From NCBI GenBank assembly GCA_021298155.1, contig JAJTEN010000030.1, forward strand, positions 1-47,887: a stretch of DNA of 47,887 nt, written 5' to 3'. Shown piece after piece: positions 7,373 to 16,625 of this stretch. The notes under the pieces are model-generated. The model was not told where the DNA came from, did no database searches, and was given only the letters and a program-made list of their open reading frames with translations. How positions within the stretch are numbered: the stretch's first letter is position 1; every line of letters starts with the position of its first letter. The position numbers and the translations under genes are program-made. The stretch comes from Sphingobacteriales bacterium (lineage in GTDB: Bacteria; Bacteroidota; Bacteroidia; UKL13-3).

Positions 7373-9445
7373 TTGCGCCCAGGCGATTATGTAACCCATA
7401 TAGATCATGGCATAGGCAAATTTGCAGGATTAGAAAAATTAGAGATAAACGGACAACTACAAGAAGCAGTTCGTTTGGTTTATAGAGATAATGATTTATT
7501 GTATGTAAGCATTAACTCGCTGCACAAGATTTCTAAATATGTAGGCAAAGAAGGCACAGAGCCGCGCATGAATAAATTGGGTAGCGATGCGTGGGAAAAA
7601 CTTAAAAATAATACCAAGAAAAAAGTAAAAGATATTGCCAGAGATTTAATAAAACTCTATGCCAAACGGAAAGCGCAACAAGGCTTTGCTTATTCTCCCG
7701 ATACCTATTTACAAGTAGAATTAGAAGCCTCGTTTATGTATGAAGATACACCAGACCAGAGCAAGGCCACATTCGATGTAAAAAAAGATATGGAGAACCC
7801 TCACCCCATGGATAGATTGGTTTGTGGAGATGTTGGATTTGGCAAAACAGAGATTGCCATTAGGGCTGCCTTTAAAGCTATTTCAGATAGCAAGCAGGTA
7901 GCCATTTTGGTTCCAACCACTATTCTAGCCAATCAACATTATAGAACCTTTAAAGAACGCTTAAAAGACTTCCCCTGTAATATAGATTATATCAACAGAT
8001 TTAAAACTGCTGCAGAACAAAAAGATGTTTTAAAAAGATTAGCTGAAGGTAAATTAGACTTGGTTATTGGCACCCATAAATTATTAAGTAAAGAAACGAA
8101 GTTTAAAGACCTTGGCCTATTAATTATTGATGAAGAACAAAAGTTTGGTGTAGCCGCTAAAGAAAAACTAAAGGGTTTTAAAACCAATGTAGATACCCTA
8201 ACCCTAACAGCAACGCCTATTCCTAGAACCTTACATTTTTCTTTAATGGGTGCTAGAGATTTATCTATTATAAATACGCCACCTGCAAACAGGCAAGCAG
8301 TAGAAACGGCAGTGTATAATTATGCAGATGATATTATTAAAGAGGCCATTTTAAATGAGGTAGAGCGTGGCGGCCAAGTTTTCTTTGTGCACCATAGAGT
8401 GAAAGATATTTACGAATTAGGGAAACATATTGAAGCAATTTGTCCGGGTGTAAAAATTGCCGTTGCCCATGGAAAACTTGAAGGCGATCAGTTGGAAGAT
8501 GTAATGATGCGTTTTATAGAAGGGGAATATGATGTATTAGTAGCTACCACCATTATAGAAGCAGGATTAGATATTTCAAATGCAAATACAATAATTATTA
8601 ATAATGCGCACATGTTTGGCTTAAGCGACCTGCATCAAATGCGCGGAAGAGTGGGCAGAAGCAATAAGAAAGCATTTTGCTATTTAATGGTTCCAAGTAT
8701 GGTTGGACTAAGCAACGATGCAAGAAGAAGACTACAAGCAATAGAAGAATTTAGTGATTTAGGAAGTGGTTTTAATGTGGCCATGCGCGATTTAGATATA
8801 AGAGGTGCTGGAAATTTATTAGGTGGAGAACAAAGTGGATTTATTGCCGAAATAGGTTTTGAAATGTATCACAAAATTTTAGATGAAGCCATTCATGAAT
8901 TAAAGGAAGAGGAATTTGCCGATGTATTTAAAGATGAAAAACCGGTGAATAAAATTGAGTCGAAAGATTGCAATGTGGAAACAGATTTTGAAGCACTTAT
9001 TCCAGATAATTACGTTAGGAATATTGGTGAACGATTAAGTTTATATAATGCCTTGGCAAGTTTACAGAGTGAAGCAGAATTACAACAATTTGAAGCGCAA
9101 CTCATAGATAGATTTGGCGCTACTCCAAAAGCAGTTAAAGACTTACTTGATTTAATTAAATTAAGGGAACTAGGTAAAACATTAGGTTTTGAAAAACTGA
9201 TCCTAAAAAAGCAACAATTACTGGCGTATTTCCCGTCTGAACACAAACAATTTTATTACCAATCTGAAGTGTTTAGTAATATATTGTTGTATGTACAAAA
9301 CAGACCCAAAATATGTAAACTAAAACAAAGCAATCAACAATTAATACTTTTAATTTTTGATGTTAATAGTATTAAACAAGGCATGCACTATTTGCAAGAA
9401 ATTTCGCAAATTAACGCTTTACCCTCCCATGCCGATCATACTTAA
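7373..9445 (+). CDS. mfd: Transcription-repair coupling factor Mfd, C-terminal part (disrupted)
   Basis: This is the C-terminal part of Mfd. The coordinate given is the first possible start codon (TTG), but conserved Mfd sequence in this frame begins at about 7139, so this is the tail of the broken gene and not an independent gene. The order is: RNA-polymerase-interaction domain (PGDYVTHIDHGIGKFAGLE), relay region, helicase motif I (CGDVGFGKTEIA), motif II (IIDEEQKFG), motif III (TATPIPRT), motif VI (QMRGRVGRS), and the C-terminal TRCF domain that masks the UvrA-binding surface. Total span 6180-9445 would give about 1,088 residues, about 30 fewer than usual Bacteroidota Mfd. Its 3' end overlaps a small convergent lipoprotein gene by 35 nt. 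Confidence 0.92.
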   Translation: MRPGDYVTHIDHGIGKFAGLEKLEINGQLQEAVRLVYRDNDLLYVSINSLHKISKYVGKEGTEPRMNKLGSDAWEKLKNNTKKKVKDIARDLIKLYAKRKAQQGFAYSPDTYLQVELEASFMYEDTPDQSKATFDVKKDMENPHPMDRLVCGDVGFGKTEIAIRAAFKAISDSKQVAILVPTTILANQHYRTFKERLKDFPCNIDYINRFKTAAEQKDVLKRLAEGKLDLVIGTHKLLSKETKFKDLGLLIIDEEQKFGVAAKEKLKGFKTNVDTLTLTATPIPRTLHFSLMGARDLSIINTPPANRQAVETAVYNYADDIIKEAILNEVERGGQVFFVHHRVKDIYELGKHIEAICPGVKIAVAHGKLEGDQLEDVMMRFIEGEYDVLVATTIIEAGLDISNANTIIINNAHMFGLSDLHQMRGRVGRSNKKAFCYLMVPSMVGLSNDARRRLQAIEEFSDLGSGFNVAMRDLDIRGAGNLLGGEQSGFIAEIGFEMYHKILDEAIHELKEEEFADVFKDEKPVNKIESKDCNVETDFEALIPDNYVRNIGERLSLYNALASLQSEAELQQFEAQLIDRFGATPKAVKDLLDLIKLRELGKTLGFEKLILKKQQLLAYFPSEHKQFYYQSEVFSNILLYVQNRPKICKLKQSNQQLILLIFDVNSIKQGMHYLQEISQINALPSHADHT

Positions 9446-9557
9446 GTTTGCGTTCACTGTCTTGATTTTCAAAATTAGCACAACGCTTAACTTTGCATGA
9501 AAGCATTGCAATAAGCAGGAATAAACAACACATTTGTTTTAAGGTAATATACTTCAT
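9411..9557 (-). CDS. Small predicted lipoprotein (48 residues)
   Basis: This short frame was found by translating the gap after mfd. ATG at 9555-9557 and TAA at 9411-9413 enclose 48 codons. The product has a basic start (MKYITLK), a hydrophobic stretch (CCLFLLIAMLS), lipobox Cys21 (MLSC), then a short charged tail ending KLKYDRHGRVKR. This layout matches many tiny Bacteroidota lipoproteins. A TATTTTTG box at 9577-9584 on the same strand lies 20 nt upstream of the ATG. The last 35 nt overlap the 3' end of mfd in the opposite direction. No function can be assigned; the lipoprotein signal is the only support besides the promoter-like box. Confidence 0.6.
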   Translation of the reverse strand: MKYITLKQMCCLFLLIAMLSCKVKRCANFENQDSERKLKYDRHGRVKR

Positions 9558-9595
9558 AGCAAAGATTTTAGTATGTCAAAAATATTAAATTAATC

Positions 9596-9633
9596 AAAAT
9601 AAAAAAGGCCCACATGTGGGCCTTTTTTATTTT
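9596..9633. terminator. Perfect 38-bp palindrome, terminator of the histone-like gene
   Basis: AAAATAAAAAAGGCCCACA followed by its exact reverse complement. The GC core flanked by A-run and T-run makes an intrinsic terminator that can work on either strand. It lies 28 nt beyond the stop codon of the histone-like gene (minus strand) and upstream of the small lipoprotein gene. Confidence 0.85.
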
Positions 9634-9661
9634 TAAATTTTTGTTAACCAAGAAGTAAATA

Positions 9662-9937
9662 CTACCCTTTTTTAGCAGCAGGCTTCTTAGCAGCTGGCTT
9701 CTTAGCAGCAGCTTTCTTAGGAGCAGCTTTCTTAGCAGCAGCCTTCTTAGGAGCAGCTTTCTTAGCAGCAGCTTTCTTAGGAGCAGCTTTCTTAGCAGCA
9801 GCTTTCTTAGGAGCAGCCTTCTTAGCAGCAGCTTTCTTAGGAGCAGCTTTCTTAGGAGCAGCTTTCTTAGCTACTGCCTTCTTTGGAGCAGCTGCTTTCT
9901 TAGGAGCAGCTTTCTTGGTTTTTTTGGTTGTTGCCAT
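9662..9937 (-). CDS. Histone H1-like Lys/Ala/Pro-repeat DNA-binding protein
   Basis: This is a 91-residue, extremely basic low-complexity protein of almost only Lys, Ala and Pro, built from 10-residue units of the type AAPKKAAAKK (30 bp at DNA level, repeated through most of the gene) after a short MATTKKTKK start. Such proteins resemble eukaryotic histone H1 tails and bacterial Hc1/AlgP-like proteins, and are thought to bind and compact DNA through the lysines. Repeat number is likely to vary between strains. It is preceded by a good promoter (9967-9997) giving a leader of about 23 nt and followed by a strong terminator, so it is probably a monocistronic unit. Confidence 0.8.
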   Translation of the reverse strand: MATTKKTKKAAPKKAAAPKKAVAKKAAPKKAAPKKAAAKKAAPKKAAAKKAAPKKAAAKKAAPKKAAAKKAAPKKAAAKKPAAKKPAAKKG

Positions 9938-9966
9938 GTTTATAAAAATTTGATTGATTACAGAAA

Positions 9967-9997
9967 CAAATTTAAAAGTGTAATTAATATTTTCAAG
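9967..9997 (-). promoter_or_regulatory. Promoter of the histone-like gene
   Basis: Read on the minus strand, CTTG (9997-9994), a 19-nt spacer, and TAAATTTG (9974-9967) fit the Bacteroidota primary sigma consensus TTTG-N19-TAnnTTTG with one mismatch in the -33 element. The expected start site near 9960 leaves a leader of about 23 nt before the ATG at 9937. Confidence 0.6.
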
Positions 9998-10322
9998 TAC
10001 TTGCTGTATATCAATGTAAAATAATTACCACCTTTATATGTTGATAACTACAAGCAATAGCTCAAAGGTATTTATTTTACTAGCATCTTCAGCATTCTTA
10101 TACAGTAAACAAATGTGATTAAATACTTTCATTTTTTTTTCATAATAATTCATGTTGTAAAAAATACACTACATTTTTATGTTTAAACAACATAGATATA
10201 CATAGTAATTTTATAAAAATACAACAGATGAATTGGTATGTAATTTTTAAAGAATAATTTTTTTCTATCACACAACAAGCCTACCTTTAAACCATCGTTT
10301 TGAACATAGTAATTTGATAAAA
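9998..10322. other. Gene-free AT-rich spacer before cinA
   Basis: No coding frame with family features is seen here. One 26-codon frame starting at 10038 has a hydrophobic stretch but no clear cleavage site or lipobox and is not called. A possible cinA promoter is TTTT (10259-10262), 19 nt, TACCTTTA (10282-10289), with two mismatches to consensus. The rest is low-complexity A/T sequence. Confidence 0.4.
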
Positions 10323-11567
10323 ATGAAAGCAGAAATTATTAGCATTGGGGATGAATTATTATTAGGTCAAGTTATAGATACTAACTCGGCTTGGATCGGA
10401 CAAGAACTAAATAAATTAGGTGTGCATGTGCACTTTAAATCTACTATTGGTGATTCAAGAGAAATACTCTTAAAAACATTACATGAAAGTGCTGAACGCA
10501 GCGATATCATTGTGATGACAGGCGGATTGGGTCCAACCAAAGACGATTTAACAAAGCATATTTTATGTGAATTTTTCGATACCAAATTAATACAAAACGA
10601 TGCTGTTCTTGCTTGGGTACAAAGTATTTTTTTAAAGCGAAATTTACCAATGCTTGCTAGCAATAATGAACAAGCAATGGTACCAGAAATATGTGAAGTT
10701 TTATGGAATAGAAATGGTACAGCTCCTGGGATGTATTTTGTAAAAAATAATAAAGTTTTTATCAGTATGCCTGGTGTTCCTTTTGAAATGAAATGTATTT
10801 TTGAAGAAGAAGTTATTCCTAAACTTCAACAGCAATTTTCTTTTCCAAGTATCATTCACAAAACCATTTTAACAGCAAGTATTGGTGAAAGTTTTTTAGC
10901 AAAAAAAATTGCTACCATAGAAGATTCGCTTCCATCACATATTAAATTAGCCTACCTCCCAAGCGTTGGCGCTGTAAGGCTTCGACTTAGCGCATATGGC
11001 AATGATAATCGTGTTTTAGCAGAAGAACTCAATACCATTGTTGATTCATTATATGCATGCATAGGAGAATATATATATGGAGAAGAAGAAGATACTTTAT
11101 CTCAATCAGTAGGAAAATTATTAGCAGCAAAAAACAATACAGTGGCAACGGCTGAAAGTTGCACAGGTGGTTACTTAGCGCATTTATTAACGTCAATACC
11201 GGGAAGTTCTTCGTATTATACAGGAAGTATTTTAGCCTATGCTAATGTGATCAAAGAAAATATATTGCAAGTAGATAAAAATATTTTAATACAAAATGGT
11301 GCAGTAAGTGAAGCATGTGTGAAAGCTATGGCAGAAAATTGTAGACGTATTATGCATACCGATTACGCTATTGCTACGAGCGGTGTTGCCGGACCAAGTG
11401 GTGGTACGAAGGAAAAGCCAGTTGGCACAGTTTGGATAGCTGTTGCTACGCCTACTCATTGTATCGCAAGAGTTTTTAATATGGGTGATCATAGAGGAAG
11501 AACCATTGAAAGAACTGCATTAATGGGATTAGACATGTTGCGTAAAGAATTAATAGCTGCAAAGTAA
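10323..11567 (+). CDS. cinA: CinA family protein (MoaB-like plus nicotinamide-nucleotide amidase domain)
   Basis: This is a 414-residue CinA of normal two-domain form. Residues 1 to about 170 are a MoaB/MogA-like domain (IISIGDELLLGQ at 5-16, MTGGLGPT at 65-72, NGTAPG at 131-136), associated in other CinA proteins with ADP-ribose pyrophosphatase activity. Residues about 258-414 form the PncC-type domain that deamidates nicotinamide mononucleotide (AESCTGG at 277-283; ATSGVAGPSGG). Together they serve NAD salvage. The start is taken as ATG at 10323; a TTG three codons upstream is possible but adds nothing conserved. uvrB begins 5 nt after the stop, so the two form an operon. Confidence 0.95.
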   Translation: MKAEIISIGDELLLGQVIDTNSAWIGQELNKLGVHVHFKSTIGDSREILLKTLHESAERSDIIVMTGGLGPTKDDLTKHILCEFFDTKLIQNDAVLAWVQSIFLKRNLPMLASNNEQAMVPEICEVLWNRNGTAPGMYFVKNNKVFISMPGVPFEMKCIFEEEVIPKLQQQFSFPSIIHKTILTASIGESFLAKKIATIEDSLPSHIKLAYLPSVGAVRLRLSAYGNDNRVLAEELNTIVDSLYACIGEYIYGEEEDTLSQSVGKLLAAKNNTVATAESCTGGYLAHLLTSIPGSSSYYTGSILAYANVIKENILQVDKNILIQNGAVSEACVKAMAENCRRIMHTDYAIATSGVAGPSGGTKEKPVGTVWIAVATPTHCIARVFNMGDHRGRTIERTALMGLDMLRKELIAAK

Positions 11568-11572
11568 TTAAA

Positions 11573-13603
11573 ATGGATTTTCAAATTAGCTCATCCTTTC
11601 TTCCAACAGGAGATCAGCCTGATGCCATAGCGGCATTAATTGCAGGCATTCAAAACAATGAAAGATCTCAGGTGCTGTTAGGTGTTACTGGCTCTGGAAA
11701 AACTTTTACGATTGCCAATGTTATTGAAGCAGTAAAAAAACCTACACTCATCATGAGTCATAATAAAACATTAGTAGCTCAATTATATGGTGAATTTAAA
11801 CAATTCTTTCCCAACAATGCAATTGAGTATTATGTTTCCTACTACGATTATTATCAACCAGAAGCCTTTATACCTTCCAGTAATACGTATATTGAAAAAG
11901 ATTTATCCATTAATCAAGAGATAGAAAAGTTAAGACTCAAAACTACTTCTTCTTTGTTAAGTGGAAGAAGAGATATTATTGTGGTAGCGTCTGTAAGTTG
12001 TATATATGGAGCGGGTAATCCTAAAGATTATGAAAACAGTATCATACGTATAGCTGTTAACGACAAAATTTCGAGAAACAAATTATTATATGCTTTAGTT
12101 GATTCTTTGTATAGTAGAACTACAGCCGATTTTAACCGCGGTAATTTCAGAGTAAAAGGTGATGTGGTAGATGTATTTCCAGCTTATGCAGATGTAGCGT
12201 ATCGAATTTCTTTTTTTGGAGATGATATTGAAGAACTCAGTATCATTGATCCCATCTCTGGAAAAAAAATTGAACGGGTAGATCATTTAGCGATATTCCC
12301 CGCGAATAATTTTGTAACGCCAAAGGACCAATTACTCGAAGCCATTAGAGCTATTCAAGATGATTTAGTAGAGCAGTTAGCCTATTTTAAATCTATTGGC
12401 AAACACCAAGAAGCAAAACGCTTAGAAGAACGAACCAATTTTGATTTAGAAATGATTAGAGAATTGGGCTATTGTAGCGGCATTGAAAATTATAGTAGGT
12501 ACTTAGATAAAAGAAAACCGGGCGATAGACCATTCTGTTTAATCGATTATTTCCCAGATGATTTTTTACTAATTGTTGATGAGAGTCATGTTACCATGCC
12601 GCAGGTTAGGGCCATGTATGGTGGAGATAGAAGTAGAAAGGAAAATTTGGTTGAATATGGGTTTAGGCTACCTTCTGCAATGGACAATAGGCCACTCAAA
12701 TTTAATGAATTTGAAATGCTTATTCCACAAACGATTTATGTGAGTGCCACACCTTCTGATTATGAAATTAGAGAAGCAGATGGTGTTGTTATTGAACAAA
12801 TTATTCGCCCAACAGGCTTACTTGATCCAATAATTGAGGTAAGACCATGTTTGAACCAAGTAGATGACCTATTGGATGAAATTGATGAACGCATCAAAAT
12901 GGGCGACCGTATTTTGGTAACAACACTTACCAAAAGAATGGCAGAAGAATTAAGTAAATATATGGCTAAACTAAATATTAAAGCCAACTATATTCACAGT
13001 GAAGTAAAAACAATAGACCGTGTTGAAATTTTAAGAGATCTACGTTTGGGTAAATTTGATGTATTAATTGGTGTAAACCTGCTAAGAGAAGGATTAGACT
13101 TGCCCGAAGTTAGTTTGGTTGCCATTATGGATGCAGATAAAGAGGGATTTTTACGCAACGATAAATCACTTACGCAAACCATAGGAAGAGCTGCACGAAA
13201 TGAAAGAGGTAAAGTGATTATGTATGCCGATAAAATTACAGATAGCATGCAAAGAACTATGGATGAAAACATACGTAAGCGAAGCATTCAAATGGCCTAC
13301 AATACCAAACACGGTATTACGCCAACTACTGTTAAAAAGAGTATAGATGAAATTATGCAACAAACGCGCGTTGCAGATTCGCAAATCATTCCACCAAGTG
13401 TGTATGTTGAGAATGAAAGCATAGCTATTGCGGCAGACCCAATCATTAATCAAATGAGTTTGGATCAACTTAAAAAGACGATTGAGGAAACCAAAAAACG
13501 AATGAACAAAGCAGCCAAAGATTTAGACTTTTTAGAGGCTGCAAGGTTAAGGGATGAAATGTTTGCCTTACAAGAAAAATTAAACGAAAAAGAAAAGGTT
13601 TAG
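11573..13603 (+). CDS. uvrB: Excinuclease ABC subunit B
   Basis: UvrB is the damage-verifying helicase-like subunit of UvrABC nucleotide excision repair. At 676 residues it is complete. Visible features are Walker A GVTGSGKT (37-44), the DNA-clamping beta-hairpin segment YYDYYQPEAFIP (90-101), DESHVTMPQ, ISATPSDYE-like motif (YVSATPSDYE), the Arg-finger region QTIGRAARN, and a C-terminal UVR motif (about 636-670) that contacts UvrC. It is co-transcribed with cinA. Its stop codon overlaps by 4 nt the stop codon of the convergent lipoprotein gene. Confidence 0.98.
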   Translation: MDFQISSSFLPTGDQPDAIAALIAGIQNNERSQVLLGVTGSGKTFTIANVIEAVKKPTLIMSHNKTLVAQLYGEFKQFFPNNAIEYYVSYYDYYQPEAFIPSSNTYIEKDLSINQEIEKLRLKTTSSLLSGRRDIIVVASVSCIYGAGNPKDYENSIIRIAVNDKISRNKLLYALVDSLYSRTTADFNRGNFRVKGDVVDVFPAYADVAYRISFFGDDIEELSIIDPISGKKIERVDHLAIFPANNFVTPKDQLLEAIRAIQDDLVEQLAYFKSIGKHQEAKRLEERTNFDLEMIRELGYCSGIENYSRYLDKRKPGDRPFCLIDYFPDDFLLIVDESHVTMPQVRAMYGGDRSRKENLVEYGFRLPSAMDNRPLKFNEFEMLIPQTIYVSATPSDYEIREADGVVIEQIIRPTGLLDPIIEVRPCLNQVDDLLDEIDERIKMGDRILVTTLTKRMAEELSKYMAKLNIKANYIHSEVKTIDRVEILRDLRLGKFDVLIGVNLLREGLDLPEVSLVAIMDADKEGFLRNDKSLTQTIGRAARNERGKVIMYADKITDSMQRTMDENIRKRSIQMAYNTKHGITPTTVKKSIDEIMQQTRVADSQIIPPSVYVENESIAIAADPIINQMSLDQLKKTIEETKKRMNKAAKDLDFLEAARLRDEMFALQEKLNEKEKV

Positions 13604-14154
13604 TTTAAAAACTGACACTTAAATTTACCTTCTGTAATCACAACAGTATTTAAACTTTCTTCCAATTGCAATGTTCCACTGAATGTTCCAGAGGCATATT
13701 GACCCATTGGCAAAATAATTTTATCAAATGTAATTCTTAACCCTGTTGTTGGAGAAGCTGGCGCTGCCTTACTTTTAAAAACCAATTCAGCTGGTGTTTT
13801 GTATTCAGCAAAATTTACAAAATCATTTTCATCTAATACATAACTTAAACCATCTACCCAACCTGGCGACTTATAATTTAAGGTAAACAATAAATTAGGC
13901 AAATCTTTGTCTGTTTTTTGACCCACCAAATACAATTGTTTAATATTATTTGGATCGTCTTTAATCAATGTCATTGCCTTAAAATCTTGCTGAATACCAT
14001 TTGCCTTAAAGGTAAAATAATAGGTTGGATTTGTTCCACCACCGCCGCCTGTTGGATTATTATTTGGATTACCTGTTGGATCATTATTGGTTTTGCTACA
14101 AGACCATGAAAACATGACAAGTAATGCCACTAAAACATGTGATAATTTTTTCAT
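13600..14154 (-). CDS. Predicted lipoprotein of unknown function
   Basis: This is a 184-residue predicted lipoprotein. The start is placed at the ATG at 14152-14154, since MKKLSHVLVALLVMF gives a clean signal peptide with Cys19; an upstream ATG at 14169 would overlap the preceding gene. After the Cys comes a flexible linker rich in Asn, Pro, Thr and Gly, then a beta-rich domain (YYFTFKANGIQQDFKA; LRITFDKIILPMGQYASGTFSGTL), a pattern common in Bacteroidota surface lipoproteins of unknown role. It starts 7 nt after uxs and is probably the last gene of the ugd-uxs operon. Confidence 0.8.
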   Translation of the reverse strand: MKKLSHVLVALLVMFSWSCSKTNNDPTGNPNNNPTGGGGGTNPTYYFTFKANGIQQDFKAMTLIKDDPNNIKQLYLVGQKTDKDLPNLLFTLNYKSPGWVDGLSYVLDENDFVNFAEYKTPAELVFKSKAAPASPTTGLRITFDKIILPMGQYASGTFSGTLQLEESLNTVVITEGKFKCQFLN

Positions 14155-14161
14155 ATTATTA

Positions 14162-15139
14162 TTAATCAAAACGGTGTGCAGTTTTATTTAATTCTTCTGG
14201 TGATAAACTTCTAAAATAGTCATAGGTGATTTTTAACCCCTCTGCTCTATTCACTTTTGGTTCCCAACCCAAAATTTCTTTAGCCTTTGTAATATCTGGC
14301 TTTCTTTGTTTTGGGTCGTCTTTAGGCAAAGGTTTTGAAATCAATTTTTGATGAGTACCTGTAAGTTTTATAATCTCTTCGCCAAATTCACGTATTGTAA
14401 TTTCATCTGGGTTTCCAATATTAACCGGTTGAGCATAATCGCTCATAAGCAATCTATAAATCCCTTCCACTAAATCACTCACATAACAGAAGCTCCTGGT
14501 CTGACTCCCATCGCCGAACATCGTAAGGTCTTCACCCCTCAAGGCTTGCCCTATAAATGCAGGTAATACCCTACCATCATTTAAGCGCATACGTGGACCA
14601 TAGGTGTTAAAAATACGCACAATTCGTGTTTCTAATCCATGAAAAGTATGATAAGCCATGGTCATCGCTTCTTGGAATCGCTTGGCTTCATCGTAAACGC
14701 CTCTTGGACCTACCGGATTCACATTTCCCCAATATTCTTCTGTTTGGGGGTGAACCATTGGATCACCATAAACCTCACTGGTAGAAGCAATGAGTACACG
14801 CGCATTTTTTACACGCGCTAATCCCAAACAATTATGTATTCCCAATGAACCTACTTTTAAGGTTTGAATGGGTATTTTTAAGTAATCAATCGGACTAGCA
14901 GGCGAAGCAAAATGTAATATATAATCTAACTTACCTGGAACATGTATAAACTTGCTTACATCATGATGATAGAATTCAAATTGCTCAAGTTTAAATAAGT
15001 GTTCTATATTTTTTAAATCACCTGTAATAAGGTTATCCATGCCAACTACATCGTACCCTTCGGCTATGAACCTATCACAAAGATGCGAACCAAGAAAACC
15101 AGCTGCACCTGTAATTAAAACGCGTTTCTTATTTGACAT
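14162..15139 (-). CDS. uxs: UDP-glucuronate decarboxylase (UDP-xylose synthase)
   Basis: This 325-residue extended SDR converts UDP-glucuronate to UDP-xylose and CO2 with tightly bound NAD. The nucleotide-binding GAAGFLG is at 11-17, the substrate/catalytic [10 protein letters not shown] at 118-127, and the UXS signature [14 protein letters not shown] at 141-154 with catalytic Tyr149 and Lys153. The length and GPRxxYDExKR motif favour UXS over dTDP-glucose dehydratase. Its ATG shares one base with the stop codon of ugd (TAATG), so the two are translationally coupled and supply sequential pathway steps for a xylose- or glucuronate-containing glycan. Confidence 0.92.
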   Translation of the reverse strand: MSNKKRVLITGAAGFLGSHLCDRFIAEGYDVVGMDNLITGDLKNIEHLFKLEQFEFYHHDVSKFIHVPGKLDYILHFASPASPIDYLKIPIQTLKVGSLGIHNCLGLARVKNARVLIASTSEVYGDPMVHPQTEEYWGNVNPVGPRGVYDEAKRFQEAMTMAYHTFHGLETRIVRIFNTYGPRMRLNDGRVLPAFIGQALRGEDLTMFGDGSQTRSFCYVSDLVEGIYRLLMSDYAQPVNIGNPDEITIREFGEEIIKLTGTHQKLISKPLPKDDPKQRKPDITKAKEILGWEPKVNRAEGLKITYDYFRSLSPEELNKTAHRFD

Positions 15140-16464
15140 TATTTTTTAGTATTTACTCCAATACAATAATAGGTAAAGCCATGTTCAGTCATTTCGTCTA
15201 GATCATAAATGTTTCTTCCATCAAAAACATTTTTTTCTTTCATTAACTTACCCATTACCTTAAAGTTTGGTGTTCTAAATTCTGGCCATTCAGTTACAAT
15301 TAACAATCCATCTGAATCTATTAAAGCATCATTTGGATCTTTACAATACTCTATCTGCTCACCTAAATCTTTTTTGGCTTCATGCATAGCCACTGGGTCG
15401 TATGCCTTTACACTGGCACCTGCATGCAATAATTTTTCAATAATCACCAAAGAAGGTGCTTCGCGCATGTCATCTGTTTTTGGCTTGAATGAGAGTCCCC
15501 ACATGGCAAAGGTTTTACCTTTTAAATCGCCTTTAAAGTGAGCTGAAATTTTATTAAACAATACACTCTTTTGGTCTTCGTTTACTTCCTCAACAGCCTG
15601 CAATATGCGCATATTGTGTCCGTTTTCATTCGCTGTTCTTATTAAGGCTTTCACATCTTTTGGAAAGCAAGAACCGCCATATCCAATTCCTGGATAAATA
15701 AATCTATTTCCTATACGTGGATCACTTCCAATTCCTTTGCGTACTAAATTTACATCAGCACCCATGATTTCACACAAATTTGCAATGTCATTCATAAAGC
15801 TAATCTTGGTAGCAAGCATGGCATTGGCAGCATATTTCGTCATTTCTGCACTAGGTACATCCATGAAAATTATGGGATGACCGTTGAGTAAAAATGGCTT
15901 ATACAATTTGCGCATAACATCTTCTGCTCTTTTGGTTTCAACACCAACCACAATTCTATCTGGCTTTAAGAAATCTTCTATGGCTGCACCTTCTTTTAAG
16001 AACTCTGGATTAGAGGCTACATCATATTCAATGGCTACATTGCGTTTCTCTAGTTCCAACTGAATTGCATGTTTTACCTTTTGCGCTGTACCCACAGGAA
16101 CAGTACTTTTTGTTACTACAACTATATGATTGGTAATGTGTGAACCAATTTCTTTAGCCACACCAATTACATATTTTAAGTCGGCAGAGCCATCTTCACC
16201 TGGAGGGGTTCCAACCGCAATAAAAGCAACATCGGCCTCATTTAAATTTTCACCTAAATTGGTAGAAAATGTTAACCTACCCTTTTCTTGGTTACGCAAT
16301 ACCATCTCTTCTAAGCCAGGCTCATAGATGGGCATTATTCCTTTTTTTAAATTGTCAATTTTCTTTGTATCTACATCAATACAAACAACATCAATACCCA
16401 CTTCCGCAAAACAAGTTCCTGTTACAAGGCCAACATAACCAGTTCCAATTACAACAATTTTCAT
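15139..16464 (-). CDS. ugd: UDP-glucose 6-dehydrogenase
   Basis: This enzyme oxidises UDP-glucose to UDP-glucuronate with two NAD+. At 441 residues it is of typical length. It shows the N-terminal Rossmann motif [10 protein letters not shown] (7-16), the central-domain [12 protein letters not shown] with catalytic Cys266, and the C-terminal UDP-binding domain ([13 protein letters not shown]). It is the first gene of the ugd-uxs-lipoprotein run. The 160 nt upstream of the ATG hold no consensus promoter that I could fix; TACTTTCG on this strand near 16550 is one mismatch from a -7 box. Confidence 0.96.
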   Translation of the reverse strand: MKIVVIGTGYVGLVTGTCFAEVGIDVVCIDVDTKKIDNLKKGIMPIYEPGLEEMVLRNQEKGRLTFSTNLGENLNEADVAFIAVGTPPGEDGSADLKYVIGVAKEIGSHITNHIVVVTKSTVPVGTAQKVKHAIQLELEKRNVAIEYDVASNPEFLKEGAAIEDFLKPDRIVVGVETKRAEDVMRKLYKPFLLNGHPIIFMDVPSAEMTKYAANAMLATKISFMNDIANLCEIMGADVNLVRKGIGSDPRIGNRFIYPGIGYGGSCFPKDVKALIRTANENGHNMRILQAVEEVNEDQKSVLFNKISAHFKGDLKGKTFAMWGLSFKPKTDDMREAPSLVIIEKLLHAGASVKAYDPVAMHEAKKDLGEQIEYCKDPNDALIDSDGLLIVTEWPEFRTPNFKVMGKLMKEKNVFDGRNIYDLDEMTEHGFTYYCIGVNTKK

Positions 16465-16612
16465 TTTTATTATTTTTTTGAGTGCTATTTTAGTTGGAAT
16501 ATTTATGGTTAGAAATAGTATAATCCTGCTAAAATATCCTGCGAAAGTAAAAAATCAAATTGAATAAAATGCAGTGAATTATGATTGAGCCCATTTTTTT
16601 TTAGAATCTACG

Positions 16613-16620
16613 TATATTTG
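16613..16620 (+). promoter_or_regulatory. Possible -7 box abutting the start of the outer-membrane protein gene
   Basis: TATATTTG matches the TAnnTTTG consensus on the plus strand and ends 5 nt before the ATG at 16626. No -33 TTTG is found at 19 nt. If active, transcription would begin at or beside the start codon, giving a leaderless mRNA. Confidence 0.3.
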
Positions 16621-16625
16621 GCAAC

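Noticed and set aside
9668-9925. Regular repeats resembling a CRISPR array
   Set aside because: The repeats are contiguous 30-bp units without unique spacers and encode the Lys/Ala/Pro protein.
10038-10118. A 26-codon frame with a hydrophobic stretch upstream of cinA
   Set aside because: It has no lipobox, no clear cleavage site and no promoter; the region is otherwise AT-rich spacer.
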